A stretch of DNA of 7,686 bases from Betaproteobacteria bacterium (GCA_003105245.1 PQAI01000255.1:660-8345); one strand, 5' to 3'; positions 1 to 6,966 are shown, counted from the stretch's first letter. The notes: generated by a model not told the origin, from the sequence alone. Program-made: numbers and translations.

Positions 1-2648
1 AGCAGCGCGAGCGTGTCCTCGAAGGCGCCGAAGGCCTTCTGGTGGCAATGGCCGTGCACGACGAATTCCGGCGCCGCGCCTTCGCGCCATGCAGGCTTCG
101 CCCCTTCGCGAAGCGCCCGCGCGAGGAAGCTCTCGAAGGTGAATGCCCCCTCGGCCAGCTCCTTCGCGCGCGCGTCGCCGGGGTGCATGGCGAGGAACTC
201 GTCCTTGAGCGAGTACAGGCACGAGGGCTCGAGCCCGACGACGGGCACGCCGCGCTCGATCCACGGCGACAGCGCCTCGATCATGCGCGCCGATTCGGCC
301 TTGGCGCGGTCGACCATCCCGGCCGAGAGATAGGTCCGGCCACAGCACAAGGGTCGCGCATCCGCGGCCCGGGCCGGTACCACCTCGTAGCCGGCGGCCT
401 CGAGCACGCGGCGCGCCGCGGCGAGGTTTCCCGGCTCGAGGTAGTTGTTGAAGGTGTCGGCGAAGAGCAGCACCTCGCGCCCGCCCCGCGGCGCGTGCGG
501 CGGCTGGCCCGCGAGCCAGGGATCGGCGCTGAACGCGGGAAGCGGGCGCCTCGCGTCGAACCCGGCCAGCGCCTGCAGCGCCCGCGGCACGCCGGGGAGC
601 TTCTGCGCGGCGTTGACGAGCGGCGCCATGCGCGAGGCCCAGGGCGCGTAGGCGGGCAGCATGCCGACGAGGCGATCGCGAAGGCTGAAGCCGCGCGCGG
701 CGCGATCGTGGTGCAGGAACTCCACCTTCATGCGCGCCATGTCGACGCCCGTCGGACACTCGCGCCGGCAACCCTTGCAGGAGACGCACAGTTCGAAGGC
801 CTCTCGAACGGCCTCCGACACGAAGCCCTCGCTCCCGAGCTGGCCCGACAGCGCGAGCCGGAGCGTGTTGGCGCGCCCGCGCGTGAGGTGCGCCTCGTCG
901 CGGGTGACGCGGTAGCTCGGGCACATCGTGCCGGCGTCGAACTTGCGGCAGTGGCCGTTGTTGTTGCACATCTCGACCGCGCCGGGCAGCCCGCCCCACG
1001 CGCTCCAGTCGAGGACGGTCGCCGGGGCCCGGGGGCTGTAGTCCGGCTTGTAGCGGAAGAGCGAGCGGTCGTCCTGCTTCGGGGGGTTCACGATCTTGCC
1101 GGGGTTCATGAGCCCCTTCGGGTCGAACCAGCCCTTGATCTCGGAGAGCGCCGCCGTGAGCCGGGACCCGAAGAAGGGCGCGATCCACTCCGAGCGCACG
1201 AGGCCGTCGCCGTGCTCGCCCGAGTAGGCGCCCTTGTAGCGGCGCACCAGGTCGGCCGCCTCCTCCGCGATGGCGCGCATGCGCAGGCGCCCGTCGCCCT
1301 TCATGTTGAGGACCGGGCGCACGTGCAGGCAGCCCACCGAGGCGTGGGCGTAGAAGGTGCCCTCGGTGCCGTGCTTGCGGAAGACCTCGGAGAGCTTGTC
1401 CGTGTACTCCGCGAGGTGCTCCAGCGGCACGGCGCAGTCCTCGATGAAGGAGACGGGCTTTCCGTCGCCCTTCATCGACATCATGATGTTGAGCCCCGCC
1501 TTGCGCACCTCCCACAGCTCGCGCTGCTGCCCGGCCTCGAGGAGCTCCACCACCCCGCCGGGAAATCCCAGGTCGGCCATGAGCTCGCCCAGGCGCTTCA
1601 CGCCGCGCACCTGCTCGTCGCGGTCCTCCCCCGCGAACTCCACCAGCAGGATCGCGTCCGGCTGGCCGCGGACGTAGGCGTTGATGGTGGGCGCGAAGGC
1701 CGGGATCGCGCGCGAGAGCTCGATCATCGTGCGGTCGACGAGCTCGACCGCGCAGGGCCCGAGCTTCACGATGTGCTGGGCCGCGTCCATGGCGTCGTAG
1801 AAGCGCGGGAAGTGGGCCACGCCCAGGGCCTTGTGCTTCGGAAGGGGTGCCAGGTCGAGGGTGAGGCGCTCGAACCATGCGAGCGTGCCTTCGCTGCCCA
1901 CGAGGAGCTTCGCGAGGTTCTGTCCCTCGCGCGCCAGGCAGTCGAGGTTGTAGCCGGCCACGCGCCGCGACACCTTGGGGAAGCGGGCCTCGATCTCGTC
2001 CTTCTCGCGCTCCCAGAGCGCGGCCGCGCGCTCCGACAGGGCACGGACCGCCGGGTGCGAGATTTCCGCCGCCGGGCCGAAGCGCCCGCGCGTGCCGTCG
2101 GCCAGGCAGGCGTCGATGGCCATCACGCGGTGCACCATGTAGCCGTAGGCGATGGAGCGCGAGCCGCAGGAATTGTTGCCGGCCATGCCGCCCAGCGTGG
2201 CCTGCGCCGCCGTGGAGACGTCGACCGGGAACCACAGGCCGTGGCGCTTGAGCTGCGCGTTCAGCGTGTCGAGCACCACGCCCGGCTCCACCACCGCCCG
2301 GCGCGCCTGCGGGTCCACTTCCACGACCGCGTTCAGGTGCCGGCTCGCGTCGATGACGAGAGCCGCGCCGACGGTCTGCCCGCACTGCGAGGTGCCGCCG
2401 CCGCGCGGCAGGACCGGGACACCCGATTCAATGGCGATCTGGATCGCGGTGACTGCCGCTTCCGCCGTCCGCGGCACCACCACGCCCACGGGGTCGATCT
2501 GGTAGATGGAGGCGTCGGTGGCGTAGCGCCCGCGGCTCGCCCGGTCGAAGAGGACGTCGCCGTCCACCTCCCGCCGCAGGCGGTCCGCGAGGGGATGGAG
2601 GGGGGCGTCGCGGTCGGAGGTGAAGCGGATCGGGTGAGCGGAGGTCAT
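1..2648 (-). CDS. FAD-linked oxidase / 4Fe-4S / CCG-domain fusion, probable D-2-hydroxy acid dehydrogenase (3' end cut off)
   Basis: Inferred membrane-associated oxidation of a D-2-hydroxy acid (D-lactate, D-2-hydroxyglutarate or glycolate) to the 2-oxo acid, with electrons passing from FAD through Fe-S clusters towards quinone. 882 codons are open from ATG at 2648 to the left edge; E. coli YdiJ, with the same architecture, has about 1,018 residues, so roughly 100 are missing. Domains in order: FAD-binding PCMH fold (PRGGGTSQCGQTVG from residue 81, AGNNSCGS around N158-N159, GSEGTL at 251-256); FAD-oxidase C-terminal domain with the metal/substrate motif HASVGCLH (H435, H442) and GEHGDG (E478-H479); two ferredoxin-like cysteine sets (C561, C567, C576 then C621-x2-C624-x2-C627-x3-C631-P); CCG module (C768-C769-G, C810, HGHCHQKA with C868). 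No in-frame ATG or GTG lies just upstream of the chosen start, and the Shine-Dalgarno is poor. It is divergent from the glyoxylate-type aminotransferase, which favours a glycolate or related substrate. Family assignment is sure; substrate is not. Confidence 0.93.
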   Translation of the reverse strand, partial: MTSAHPIRFTSDRDAPLHPLADRLRREVDGDVLFDRASRGRYATDASIYQIDPVGVVVPRTAEAAVTAIQIAIESGVPVLPRGGGTSQCGQTVGAALVIDASRHLNAVVEVDPQARRAVVEPGVVLDTLNAQLKRHGLWFPVDVSTAAQATLGGMAGNNSCGSRSIAYGYMVHRVMAIDACLADGTRGRFGPAAEISHPAVRALSERAAALWEREKDEIEARFPKVSRRVAGYNLDCLAREGQNLAKLLVGSEGTLAWFERLTLDLAPLPKHKALGVAHFPRFYDAMDAAQHIVKLGPCAVELVDRTMIELSRAIPAFAPTINAYVRGQPDAILLVEFAGEDRDEQVRGVKRLGELMADLGFPGGVVELLEAGQQRELWEVRKAGLNIMMSMKGDGKPVSFIEDCAVPLEHLAEYTDKLSEVFRKHGTEGTFYAHASVGCLHVRPVLNMKGDGRLRMRAIAEEAADLVRRYKGAYSGEHGDGLVRSEWIAPFFGSRLTAALSEIKGWFDPKGLMNPGKIVNPPKQDDRSLFRYKPDYSPRAPATVLDWSAWGGLPGAVEMCNNNGHCRKFDAGTMCPSYRVTRDEAHLTRGRANTLRLALSGQLGSEGFVSEAVREAFELCVSCKGCRRECPTGVDMARMKVEFLHHDRAARGFSLRDRLVGMLPAYAPWASRMAPLVNAAQKLPGVPRALQALAGFDARRPLPAFSADPWLAGQPPHAPRGGREVLLFADTFNNYLEPGNLAAARRVLEAAGYEVVPARAADARPLCCGRTYLSAGMVDRAKAESARMIEALSPWIERGVPVVGLEPSCLYSLKDEFLAMHPGDARAKELAEGAFTFESFLARALREGAKPAWREGAAPEFVVHGHCHQKAFGAFEDTLAL

Positions 2649-2660
2649 CAGGGCTTTTAC

Positions 2661-2685
2661 CGGCCGCCATGGAGTCCGGCGGCCG
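2661..2685. promoter_or_regulatory. Inverted repeat in the divergent control region (possible operator or leader hairpin)
   Basis: Perfect 8-bp arms, CGGCCGCC at 2661-2668 and GGCGGCCG at 2678-2685, are separated by a 9-nt spacer. The repeat lies between the start of the FAD/Fe-S dehydrogenase gene and its possible -10 element, a position suited either to a repressor operator or to a hairpin in the 5' leader. The region is so GC-rich that a repeat of this size could arise by chance. Confidence 0.3.
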
Positions 2686-2693
2686 CCTGCGGC

Positions 2694-2699
2694 ATTATG
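2694..2699 (-). promoter_or_regulatory. Possible -10 element for the divergent FAD/Fe-S dehydrogenase gene
   Basis: Read on the minus strand this is CATAAT, five of six matches to the sigma-70 consensus TATAAT, in an otherwise very GC-rich region. A start site just downstream would give a leader of about 40 nt before the ATG at 2648. No convincing -35 hexamer sits 16-18 bp upstream, so an activator or a different sigma factor would be needed. This is a weak, pattern-only call. Confidence 0.25.
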
Positions 2700-2766
2700 G
2701 ACAGAAAATGCGGGCCGGCCGCAATGACGCGCGCGGGCCCCGGTTCCAAGACACGGAGGAGTACCC

Positions 2767-3954
2767 ATGCCAGCCGGCCGCCATTTCCTGCAGATCCCCG
2801 GTCCGACCAACGTCCCGGATCGAGTCCTTCGCGCCATCGACCGCCCGACCATCGACCACCGCGGGCCCGAGTTCGAGGCCTTGGGCAAGGAGGTCCTGGG
2901 CGGCATCCGGCGCATCTTCAAGACCCGCCACCCGGTGGTGATCTACCCGGCCTCGGGAACGGGCGCCTGGGAGGCCGCGCTCGTGAACGTCCTGTCTCCC
3001 GGCGACAAGGTGCTCATGTACGAGTCGGGGCACTTCGCCTCGCTCTGGTGCAAGCTCGCGCGCCGCCTGGGCCTGGAAATCGACCTCATCCCGGGCGACT
3101 GGCGCCGGGGCGCGGAGGCCGCCGCCATCCAGGAACGCCTCGCCGCCGACAAGGGACACGCCATCAAGGCCGTCTGCGTCGTGCACAACGAAACCTCCAC
3201 CGGCGCCACCACCCGCGTGCCGCTGGTGCGCAAGGCGATCGACGACGCGGGCCACCCCGCCCTGCTCCTCGTCGACACGATCTCGTCCCTCGCCTCCATC
3301 GACTACCGCCACGACGAGTGGGGGGTGGACGTCACCGTCGGCGGCTCGCAGAAGGGGCTGATGCTCCCGCCGGGGCTGTCGTTCAACGCCCTTTCCGACA
3401 AGGCGCTCGCCGCGAGCAAGGCCGCGAAGCTGCCGCGCTCCTACTGGGACTGGGGCGAGATGCTGGGACCGAACGACAAGGGCTTCTTCCCCTACACGCC
3501 CGCAACCAACCTCCTCTACGGCCTGCGCGAGGCGATCGCCATGCTCGAGGAGGAAGGCCTCTCGAACGTCTTCGCCCGCCACGACCGCCACGCCGAGGCC
3601 ACGCGCCGCGCGGCGGCCGCCTGGGGGCTGGAGGTCCTGTGCGCGGTGCCCGAGGAATACAGCTCCTCGCTCACGGCGCTCCTCATGCCCCCGGGCCACG
3701 ACGCGGACAAGCTGCGCGCGGCCATCCTCGATCGCTTCGACATGTCGCTGGGCATGGGGCTGGGGCGGCTGGCGGGCAAGGTATTCCGAATCGGGCACCT
3801 GGGCGACTTCAACGACCTCACGCTCATGGGAACCCTCGCCGGGGTCGAAATGGGGCTCGCGCTCGCGGGGGTGCCGCACCGCAAGGGCGGCGCCCAGGCG
3901 GCGATGGATTACCTCGCGTCCTGCGCCCGCCCGGCGACGGCCAAGGCCGCTTGA
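2767..3954 (+). CDS. Class V PLP aminotransferase, serine--glyoxylate / aspartate--glyoxylate type
   Basis: Cytosolic fold-type I aminotransferase of 395 residues, the usual length for this family. It would transfer an amino group from serine (or alanine or aspartate) to glyoxylate, giving glycine and a 2-oxo acid. Visible signatures: N-terminal IPGPTNVP (10-17) and TIDHRGPEF (28-36); SASGTG-like phosphate loop (ASGTG, 62-66); HNETSTG (140-146); D170 in LLVDTISS, expected to pair with the PLP ring nitrogen; Schiff-base lysine K196 in GGSQKGLMLPPGL; R341 in GKVFRIGHLG, the position of the substrate-carboxylate arginine in the alanine-glyoxylate family. The ATG has a strong GGAGGAG site at 2755-2761, 5 nt upstream. 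It is first of the plus-strand series and lies 97 bp before dctP. Serine-glyoxylate aminotransferase (SgaA) is the default name, but BhcA (aspartate-glyoxylate aminotransferase of the beta-hydroxyaspartate cycle) and (S)-ureidoglycine-glyoxylate aminotransferase share these motifs; exact amino donor unresolved. Confidence 0.92.
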   Translation: MPAGRHFLQIPGPTNVPDRVLRAIDRPTIDHRGPEFEALGKEVLGGIRRIFKTRHPVVIYPASGTGAWEAALVNVLSPGDKVLMYESGHFASLWCKLARRLGLEIDLIPGDWRRGAEAAAIQERLAADKGHAIKAVCVVHNETSTGATTRVPLVRKAIDDAGHPALLLVDTISSLASIDYRHDEWGVDVTVGGSQKGLMLPPGLSFNALSDKALAASKAAKLPRSYWDWGEMLGPNDKGFFPYTPATNLLYGLREAIAMLEEEGLSNVFARHDRHAEATRRAAAAWGLEVLCAVPEEYSSSLTALLMPPGHDADKLRAAILDRFDMSLGMGLGRLAGKVFRIGHLGDFNDLTLMGTLAGVEMGLALAGVPHRKGGAQAAMDYLASCARPATAKAA

Positions 3955-3963
3955 CCCGCGAGG

Positions 3964-3993
3964 TTTACATTCCGCCCCGCAATCGCGTAAGTT
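3964..3993 (+). promoter_or_regulatory. Possible sigma-70 promoter before dctP
   Basis: TTTACA at 3964-3969 matches five of six bases of the -35 consensus, and TAAGTT at 3988-3993 is a poor (three of six) -10 at 18 bp spacing. It lies just after the aminotransferase stop codon and 58 bp before the dctP ATG. If used, it would let the transporter be transcribed apart from the aminotransferase. The weak -10 keeps confidence low; simple read-through from upstream is equally possible. Confidence 0.25.
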
Positions 3994-4051
3994 CCGGCCA
4001 CTGCCGCGCTAGACGGCAACCCCATCGAGCCGCCAGAAAGAGGAGACCGTC

Positions 4052-5047
4052 ATGAACAGCCGCATCCGGCAAGGGGCGCTCGCGCTCGTCGCCGCCGCCG
4101 TCCTGGCCCTGCCCGCGGTGGCACAGGAAATCAAGATCTCGCACCAGTTCAAGGCCAACACCGACGGCCGGGACAAGGCCACCCGCGTGTTCGTCGAGGA
4201 GGTCAACAAGAAGGACCCGTCGCTCAAGTTCCGCATCTACCCCGGCAGTTCGCTCAACATCAAGCCGGTGGCGCAATTCGACGCCCTGCAGTCCGGCACG
4301 CTCGAGATGGCCGTCTTCCCGATGTCGTACGCGGTCGGCAAGGTGCCCGAGATGTCGATCACGATCATGCCCGGCACGATCACCAGCATCGACCACGCGA
4401 TGCGCCTGAAGGGGAGTGCCTTCCACAAGAAGCTGCAGGAAGTCGCCGAGAGGAACGGCGTGCACATCGTGACCTGGTGGTGGACCCCCGGCGGTTTCGC
4501 CTCGAAGACGCGCGAGATCGGCGGGCCGGACACCGTCAAGGGCGAGAAGATGCGCGCGGCCGACCCCACCTTCGAGAGCATGCTGAAGGCCGCGGGCGCC
4601 TCCGTGCTGAACATCCCGTCGACGGAGATCTACCCGTCGCTGCAGTCCGGCGTCCTCACCTCCACGCTCACGTCGGCCGAGACCTTCGTGAGCATGCGCA
4701 TCTACGAGCAGACCAAGTTCGCCACCGTCGGCGGCGACTACACGCTGTGGTGGCTCATGCAGCCGCTGGTGATGTCGAAGGCCGCCTGGGACAAGCTCAC
4801 GCCGGCGCAGAAGAAGATCTTCCAGGAGGCGGCCGACAAGAGCGACGAGTTCTTCGCCGCCGGGCAGCGCGAGGCCGTGAAGCACATGGTGGACGCCTAC
4901 ACGAAGGCCGGCGCCAAGGTGCGCGCCCTCACCAAGCCCGAGTTCGACGCCTGGATCGCCCTGGCCAAGACGACCTCCTGGCCGGAGTTCACGGCGAAGT
5001 CCGCCGACGCGAAGCAGCTCCTCGACCTGATCACCGCCACCAAGTGA
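4052..5047 (+). CDS. dctP: TRAP transporter periplasmic solute-binding protein, DctP family
   Basis: Periplasmic receptor of a tripartite ATP-independent periplasmic transporter; it captures an organic anion and delivers it to the DctQM membrane complex encoded next. The 331-residue protein has a classical signal peptide (basic MNSRIR, hydrophobic core, cleavage probably after AVA at residue 24). The mature part is all DctP-like: IKISHQFKANTDGR start, SSLNIKPVAQFDALQSGTLEMAV (66-88), and VKGEKMRAAD (162-171), whose R168 sits at the position of the conserved carboxylate-binding arginine of TRAP binding proteins. Where many members read LQxGVVDG, this one reads LQSGVLTSTLTS (197-208), so the pocket may differ. 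A triple tryptophan (W142-W144) is also notable. ATG is preceded by AGAGGAG at 4039-4045. A strong palindrome follows the stop codon. Ligand unknown; a monocarboxylate or 2-hydroxy acid is a guess from the neighbours. Confidence 0.95.
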   Translation: MNSRIRQGALALVAAAVLALPAVAQEIKISHQFKANTDGRDKATRVFVEEVNKKDPSLKFRIYPGSSLNIKPVAQFDALQSGTLEMAVFPMSYAVGKVPEMSITIMPGTITSIDHAMRLKGSAFHKKLQEVAERNGVHIVTWWWTPGGFASKTREIGGPDTVKGEKMRAADPTFESMLKAAGASVLNIPSTEIYPSLQSGVLTSTLTSAETFVSMRIYEQTKFATVGGDYTLWWLMQPLVMSKAAWDKLTPAQKKIFQEAADKSDEFFAAGQREAVKHMVDAYTKAGAKVRALTKPEFDAWIALAKTTSWPEFTAKSADAKQLLDLITATK

Positions 5048-5052
5048 GGCTC

Positions 5053-5076
5053 GCGGGGCGGCCGCGGCCGCCCCGC
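5053..5076 (+). terminator. Strong GC palindrome in the dctP-dctQ gap (attenuator or mRNA-stabilising hairpin)
   Basis: A perfect 24-bp inverted repeat: the half-arm GCGGGGCGGCCG (5053-5064) is followed at once by its reverse complement (5065-5076). As RNA it would fold into a roughly 10-bp, all-GC stem with a 4-nt loop, beginning 5 nt after the dctP stop codon. What follows (cccttgcttccc) has no run of T, so it is not a textbook intrinsic terminator. In binding-protein transporter operons such hairpins commonly protect the upstream message or cause partial termination, raising binding protein over membrane subunits. That role is inferred here. Confidence 0.6.
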
Positions 5077-5114
5077 CCTTGCTTCCCGCCGCACGCTCGC
5101 GGCCCGTCGCCGCC

Positions 5115-5120
5115 AGGAAA
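5115..5120 (+). promoter_or_regulatory. Ribosome binding site that fixes the TTG start of dctQ
   Basis: AGGAAA lies 4 nt before TTG at 5125. Within the gap after dctP the only other in-frame start candidate is GTG at 5044, which overlaps the dctP stop, lacks a comparable site and would put the palindrome-encoded residues into the protein. The TTG start gives the expected short N-terminus (MRKFVRFVDRLSD) before the first membrane helix. Confidence 0.65.
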
Positions 5121-5124
5121 CCCA

Positions 5125-5637
5125 TTGCGAAAGTTCGTTCGCTTCGTCGACCGGCTCTCCGACGCCTGCGCGGTGGCAGCCTCCGCGATGCTGGTCGCGG
5201 CGACGCTCATCGTCTGCTACATGGTGGTCTACCGCTGGCTCGGCAACTCCACGTGGTGGGAGATCGAGCTGGCCACCTACCTCATCGTGGGCGCCGTGCT
5301 GGTGGGCTCCCCGTTCTGCCTGAAGACGCGCGGCCACATCGGCGTCGACCTCTTCTCCCACCTGCTGGGGCCCCGTGGCCGGCGGATCCTGGCGCGCGTC
5401 CTCGCCCTCCTGGGTCTCGCCGTGTGCCTCTATCTCGCCTGGGAGGGGCTGCAGCTAACCCTCGAGGCGATGCACAAGAACGAGCGCAGCGGCTCGCTGT
5501 GGAATCCGCCGCGCTGGCCCTTCTTCGCCCTGATGCCCGTCGGCCTCGGGCTGACGGCGCTGCAGTACGTCGCCGAGCTGTTCCGCACGGAGTCCGGCCC
5601 CGAGGCGGGTGCCCCCGTCTCCGGACAGGGGGCCTAG
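5125..5637 (+). CDS. dctQ: TRAP transporter small membrane subunit, DctQ family
   Basis: Small inner-membrane subunit that pairs with DctM to form the TRAP permease; 170 residues, normal for the family. Four hydrophobic segments are visible at about residues 15-37, 49-65, 88-107 and 132-151. The family's signature after helix two is present: WWEIELATYLIVGAVLVGSPF leading into KTRGHIGVDLF (67-77), matching the conserved E-x-x-x-Y and G-H-I-x-V-D elements. The protein starts with a rare TTG. It ends three bases before the TTG of dctM, whose ribosome site lies inside the end of dctQ, so the two are probably translationally coupled. The C-terminal tail (ESGPEAGAPVSGQGA) is low-complexity and likely disordered. 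Sequence identity in this family is low, so the call leans on helix pattern, the HIxVD motif and position between dctP and dctM. Confidence 0.9.
   Translation: MRKFVRFVDRLSDACAVAASAMLVAATLIVCYMVVYRWLGNSTWWEIELATYLIVGAVLVGSPFCLKTRGHIGVDLFSHLLGPRGRRILARVLALLGLAVCLYLAWEGLQLTLEAMHKNERSGSLWNPPRWPFFALMPVGLGLTALQYVAELFRTESGPEAGAPVSGQGA
5627..5632 (+). promoter_or_regulatory. Ribosome binding site for the TTG start of dctM, inside the end of dctQ
   Basis: AGGGGG lies 8 nt before TTG at 5641 and overlaps the last dctQ codons. Choosing this TTG yields the expected DctM N-terminus (MNELQIGLLILVV) with the first helix complete; the next in-frame starts would cut into it. The overlap suggests dctM translation depends on ribosomes finishing dctQ. 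Confidence 0.55.
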
Positions 5638-5640
5638 GCC

Positions 5641-6957
5641 TTGAACGAACTCCAGATCGGCCTGCTGATCCTGGTGGTCACCACCGTCGTGCTCTTTTCC
5701 GGATTCCCCATCGCGTGGGGACTCGCCCTCGTCGCGGTCGTGTTCCTGATGGCGTTCAAGGGTCCGGCGAGCCTCGCCGTCGTGGCCACGCAGTTCATGG
5801 ACGAGCTCAATTCCTTCGCCCTGCTCACCATCCCGCTCTTCATCCTCCTGGGCGCGGCCATCGGCGTCTCCGCCGCCGGCAAGGACATCTACAACTCGCT
5901 CTACCGCTGGCTCGCGCGCGTGCCCGGCGGGCTCATCATCGCCAACATCCTCGCCTGCGGAATGTTCTCCGCCGTGTGCGGCTCCTCGCCCGCCACCGCG
6001 GCGGCGATCGGCAAGGCGGGAGTGCCGGAGATGATCCGGCGCGGCGTCCCGCCGGCGCTCGCCACCGGGGCCATCTGCGCCGGCGGCACGCTGGGCATCC
6101 TCATCCCGCCGTCCATCACGCTCATCCTGTACGGCCTGGCGACCGAGACCTCGATCGGCAGGCTTTTCCTTTCCGGCGTCGTCCCGGGAATCCTCCTTGT
6201 GCTGCTCTTCTCCGCCTGGGCGTGGCTCGCCTCGCTGGTGGCGAAAAGGGAGCTCATCGTCGTCGACGAGCACTTCACGCTGAAGGAGAAGATGGAGGGC
6301 ATGGTCCGGGTCCTCCCCTTCCTCGCGATCATCGCCGCCATCGGCTACTTCATGTACGGCGGCCTCGCAACGCCGTCCGAGATCGCCGCGATCGGCGCCT
6401 TCCTCGCGCTCCTGCTGGTGGTCGTGATCTACCGGACCTGGCGGCTCTCGGACCTCTGGCACATCTTCCGCGACACCGTGCGCGAGTCGAGCATGATCCT
6501 CATGATCATTGCGGCCGCGGCGCTCTTCTCCTACATGATGTCGCTGCTCTACGTCTCCCAGTCGGCGGCCGAATGGCTGGTGGCGATCAAGCTCAACAAG
6601 TGGGTGCTCCTGCTCGCGATCAACCTATTCCTGCTGCTCATGGGCTGCTTCCTGCCGCCGGTGGCCATCATCCTCATGCTGATGCCCATCCTCACGCCGG
6701 TGCTCGACGCCAACGGTTTCGACCTCATCTGGTTCGCGGTGCTTCTCACGATCAACCTGGAGGTGGGGCTCATCACGCCTCCGGTGGGACTGAACCTCTA
6801 CGTGCTGCGCGGGGTGGCCCCCGAGGTGCCCCTGGGTGTGATCCTGCGGGGCTCCATGCCCTACGTCTTCATCATGCTGGGGTTCATGGTTCTCCTGTGC
6901 GTCTTCCCGGGAATCGCCACTTGGCTTCCGGACCAGCTGATGGGCCCCGGCCGCTGA
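5641..6957 (+). CDS. dctM: TRAP transporter large permease subunit, DctM family
   Basis: Large inner-membrane subunit that forms the translocation path of the TRAP transporter, driven by a sodium or proton gradient. At 438 residues it has the standard length, with about a dozen hydrophobic segments throughout. Family motifs in order: SGFPIAWGLAL (20-30), LLTIPLFILLGA (61-72), AVCGSSPATAAAIGKAGVPEM (111-131), GILIPPSITLILYGLATETSIGRLF (152-176), the repeated half-site GLATPSEIAAIGA (241-253), GCFLPPVAIILMLMPI (335-350) and EVGLITPPVGLNLYVL (374-389). The two similar halves (IPPS-x-x-x-I-x-Y-G and ITPPVG-x-N-x-Y-V) reflect the known inverted-repeat fold. TTG start, 3-nt gap to dctQ. With DctP and DctQ the transporter is complete and appears intact. 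Confidence 0.97.
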   Translation: MNELQIGLLILVVTTVVLFSGFPIAWGLALVAVVFLMAFKGPASLAVVATQFMDELNSFALLTIPLFILLGAAIGVSAAGKDIYNSLYRWLARVPGGLIIANILACGMFSAVCGSSPATAAAIGKAGVPEMIRRGVPPALATGAICAGGTLGILIPPSITLILYGLATETSIGRLFLSGVVPGILLVLLFSAWAWLASLVAKRELIVVDEHFTLKEKMEGMVRVLPFLAIIAAIGYFMYGGLATPSEIAAIGAFLALLLVVVIYRTWRLSDLWHIFRDTVRESSMILMIIAAAALFSYMMSLLYVSQSAAEWLVAIKLNKWVLLLAINLFLLLMGCFLPPVAIILMLMPILTPVLDANGFDLIWFAVLLTINLEVGLITPPVGLNLYVLRGVAPEVPLGVILRGSMPYVFIMLGFMVLLCVFPGIATWLPDQLMGPGR

Positions 6958-6966
6958 GGTCGACGG

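Noticed and set aside
2713..2720. GGCCGGCC palindrome in the divergent region
   Set aside because: An 8-bp GC-only palindrome is common in DNA of this composition, and nothing else marks it as a binding site.
4002..4018. Short hairpin TGCCG...CGGCA in the leader of dctP
   Set aside because: Arms of only 5 bp with a 7-nt loop and no T-run; easily expected by chance at this GC content.
42..4055. A 1,337-codon open frame on the plus strand
   Set aside because: It lies antisense to the FAD/Fe-S dehydrogenase and then out of frame through the aminotransferase. Its translation is Arg/Ala/Gly/His-rich with no family motif, as expected of a shadow frame in high-GC DNA.
3965..5125. A 386-codon minus-strand open frame opposite dctP
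   Set aside because: Antisense shadow of a convincing DctP gene; the translation is low-complexity and has no recognisable domain or ribosome site.
5455..6462. A 335-codon minus-strand open frame opposite dctQ/dctM
   Set aside because: Its Asp/Glu/Arg/Gly-rich composition is what results from reading hydrophobic membrane-protein codons backwards; dctQ and dctM are clearly the real genes.
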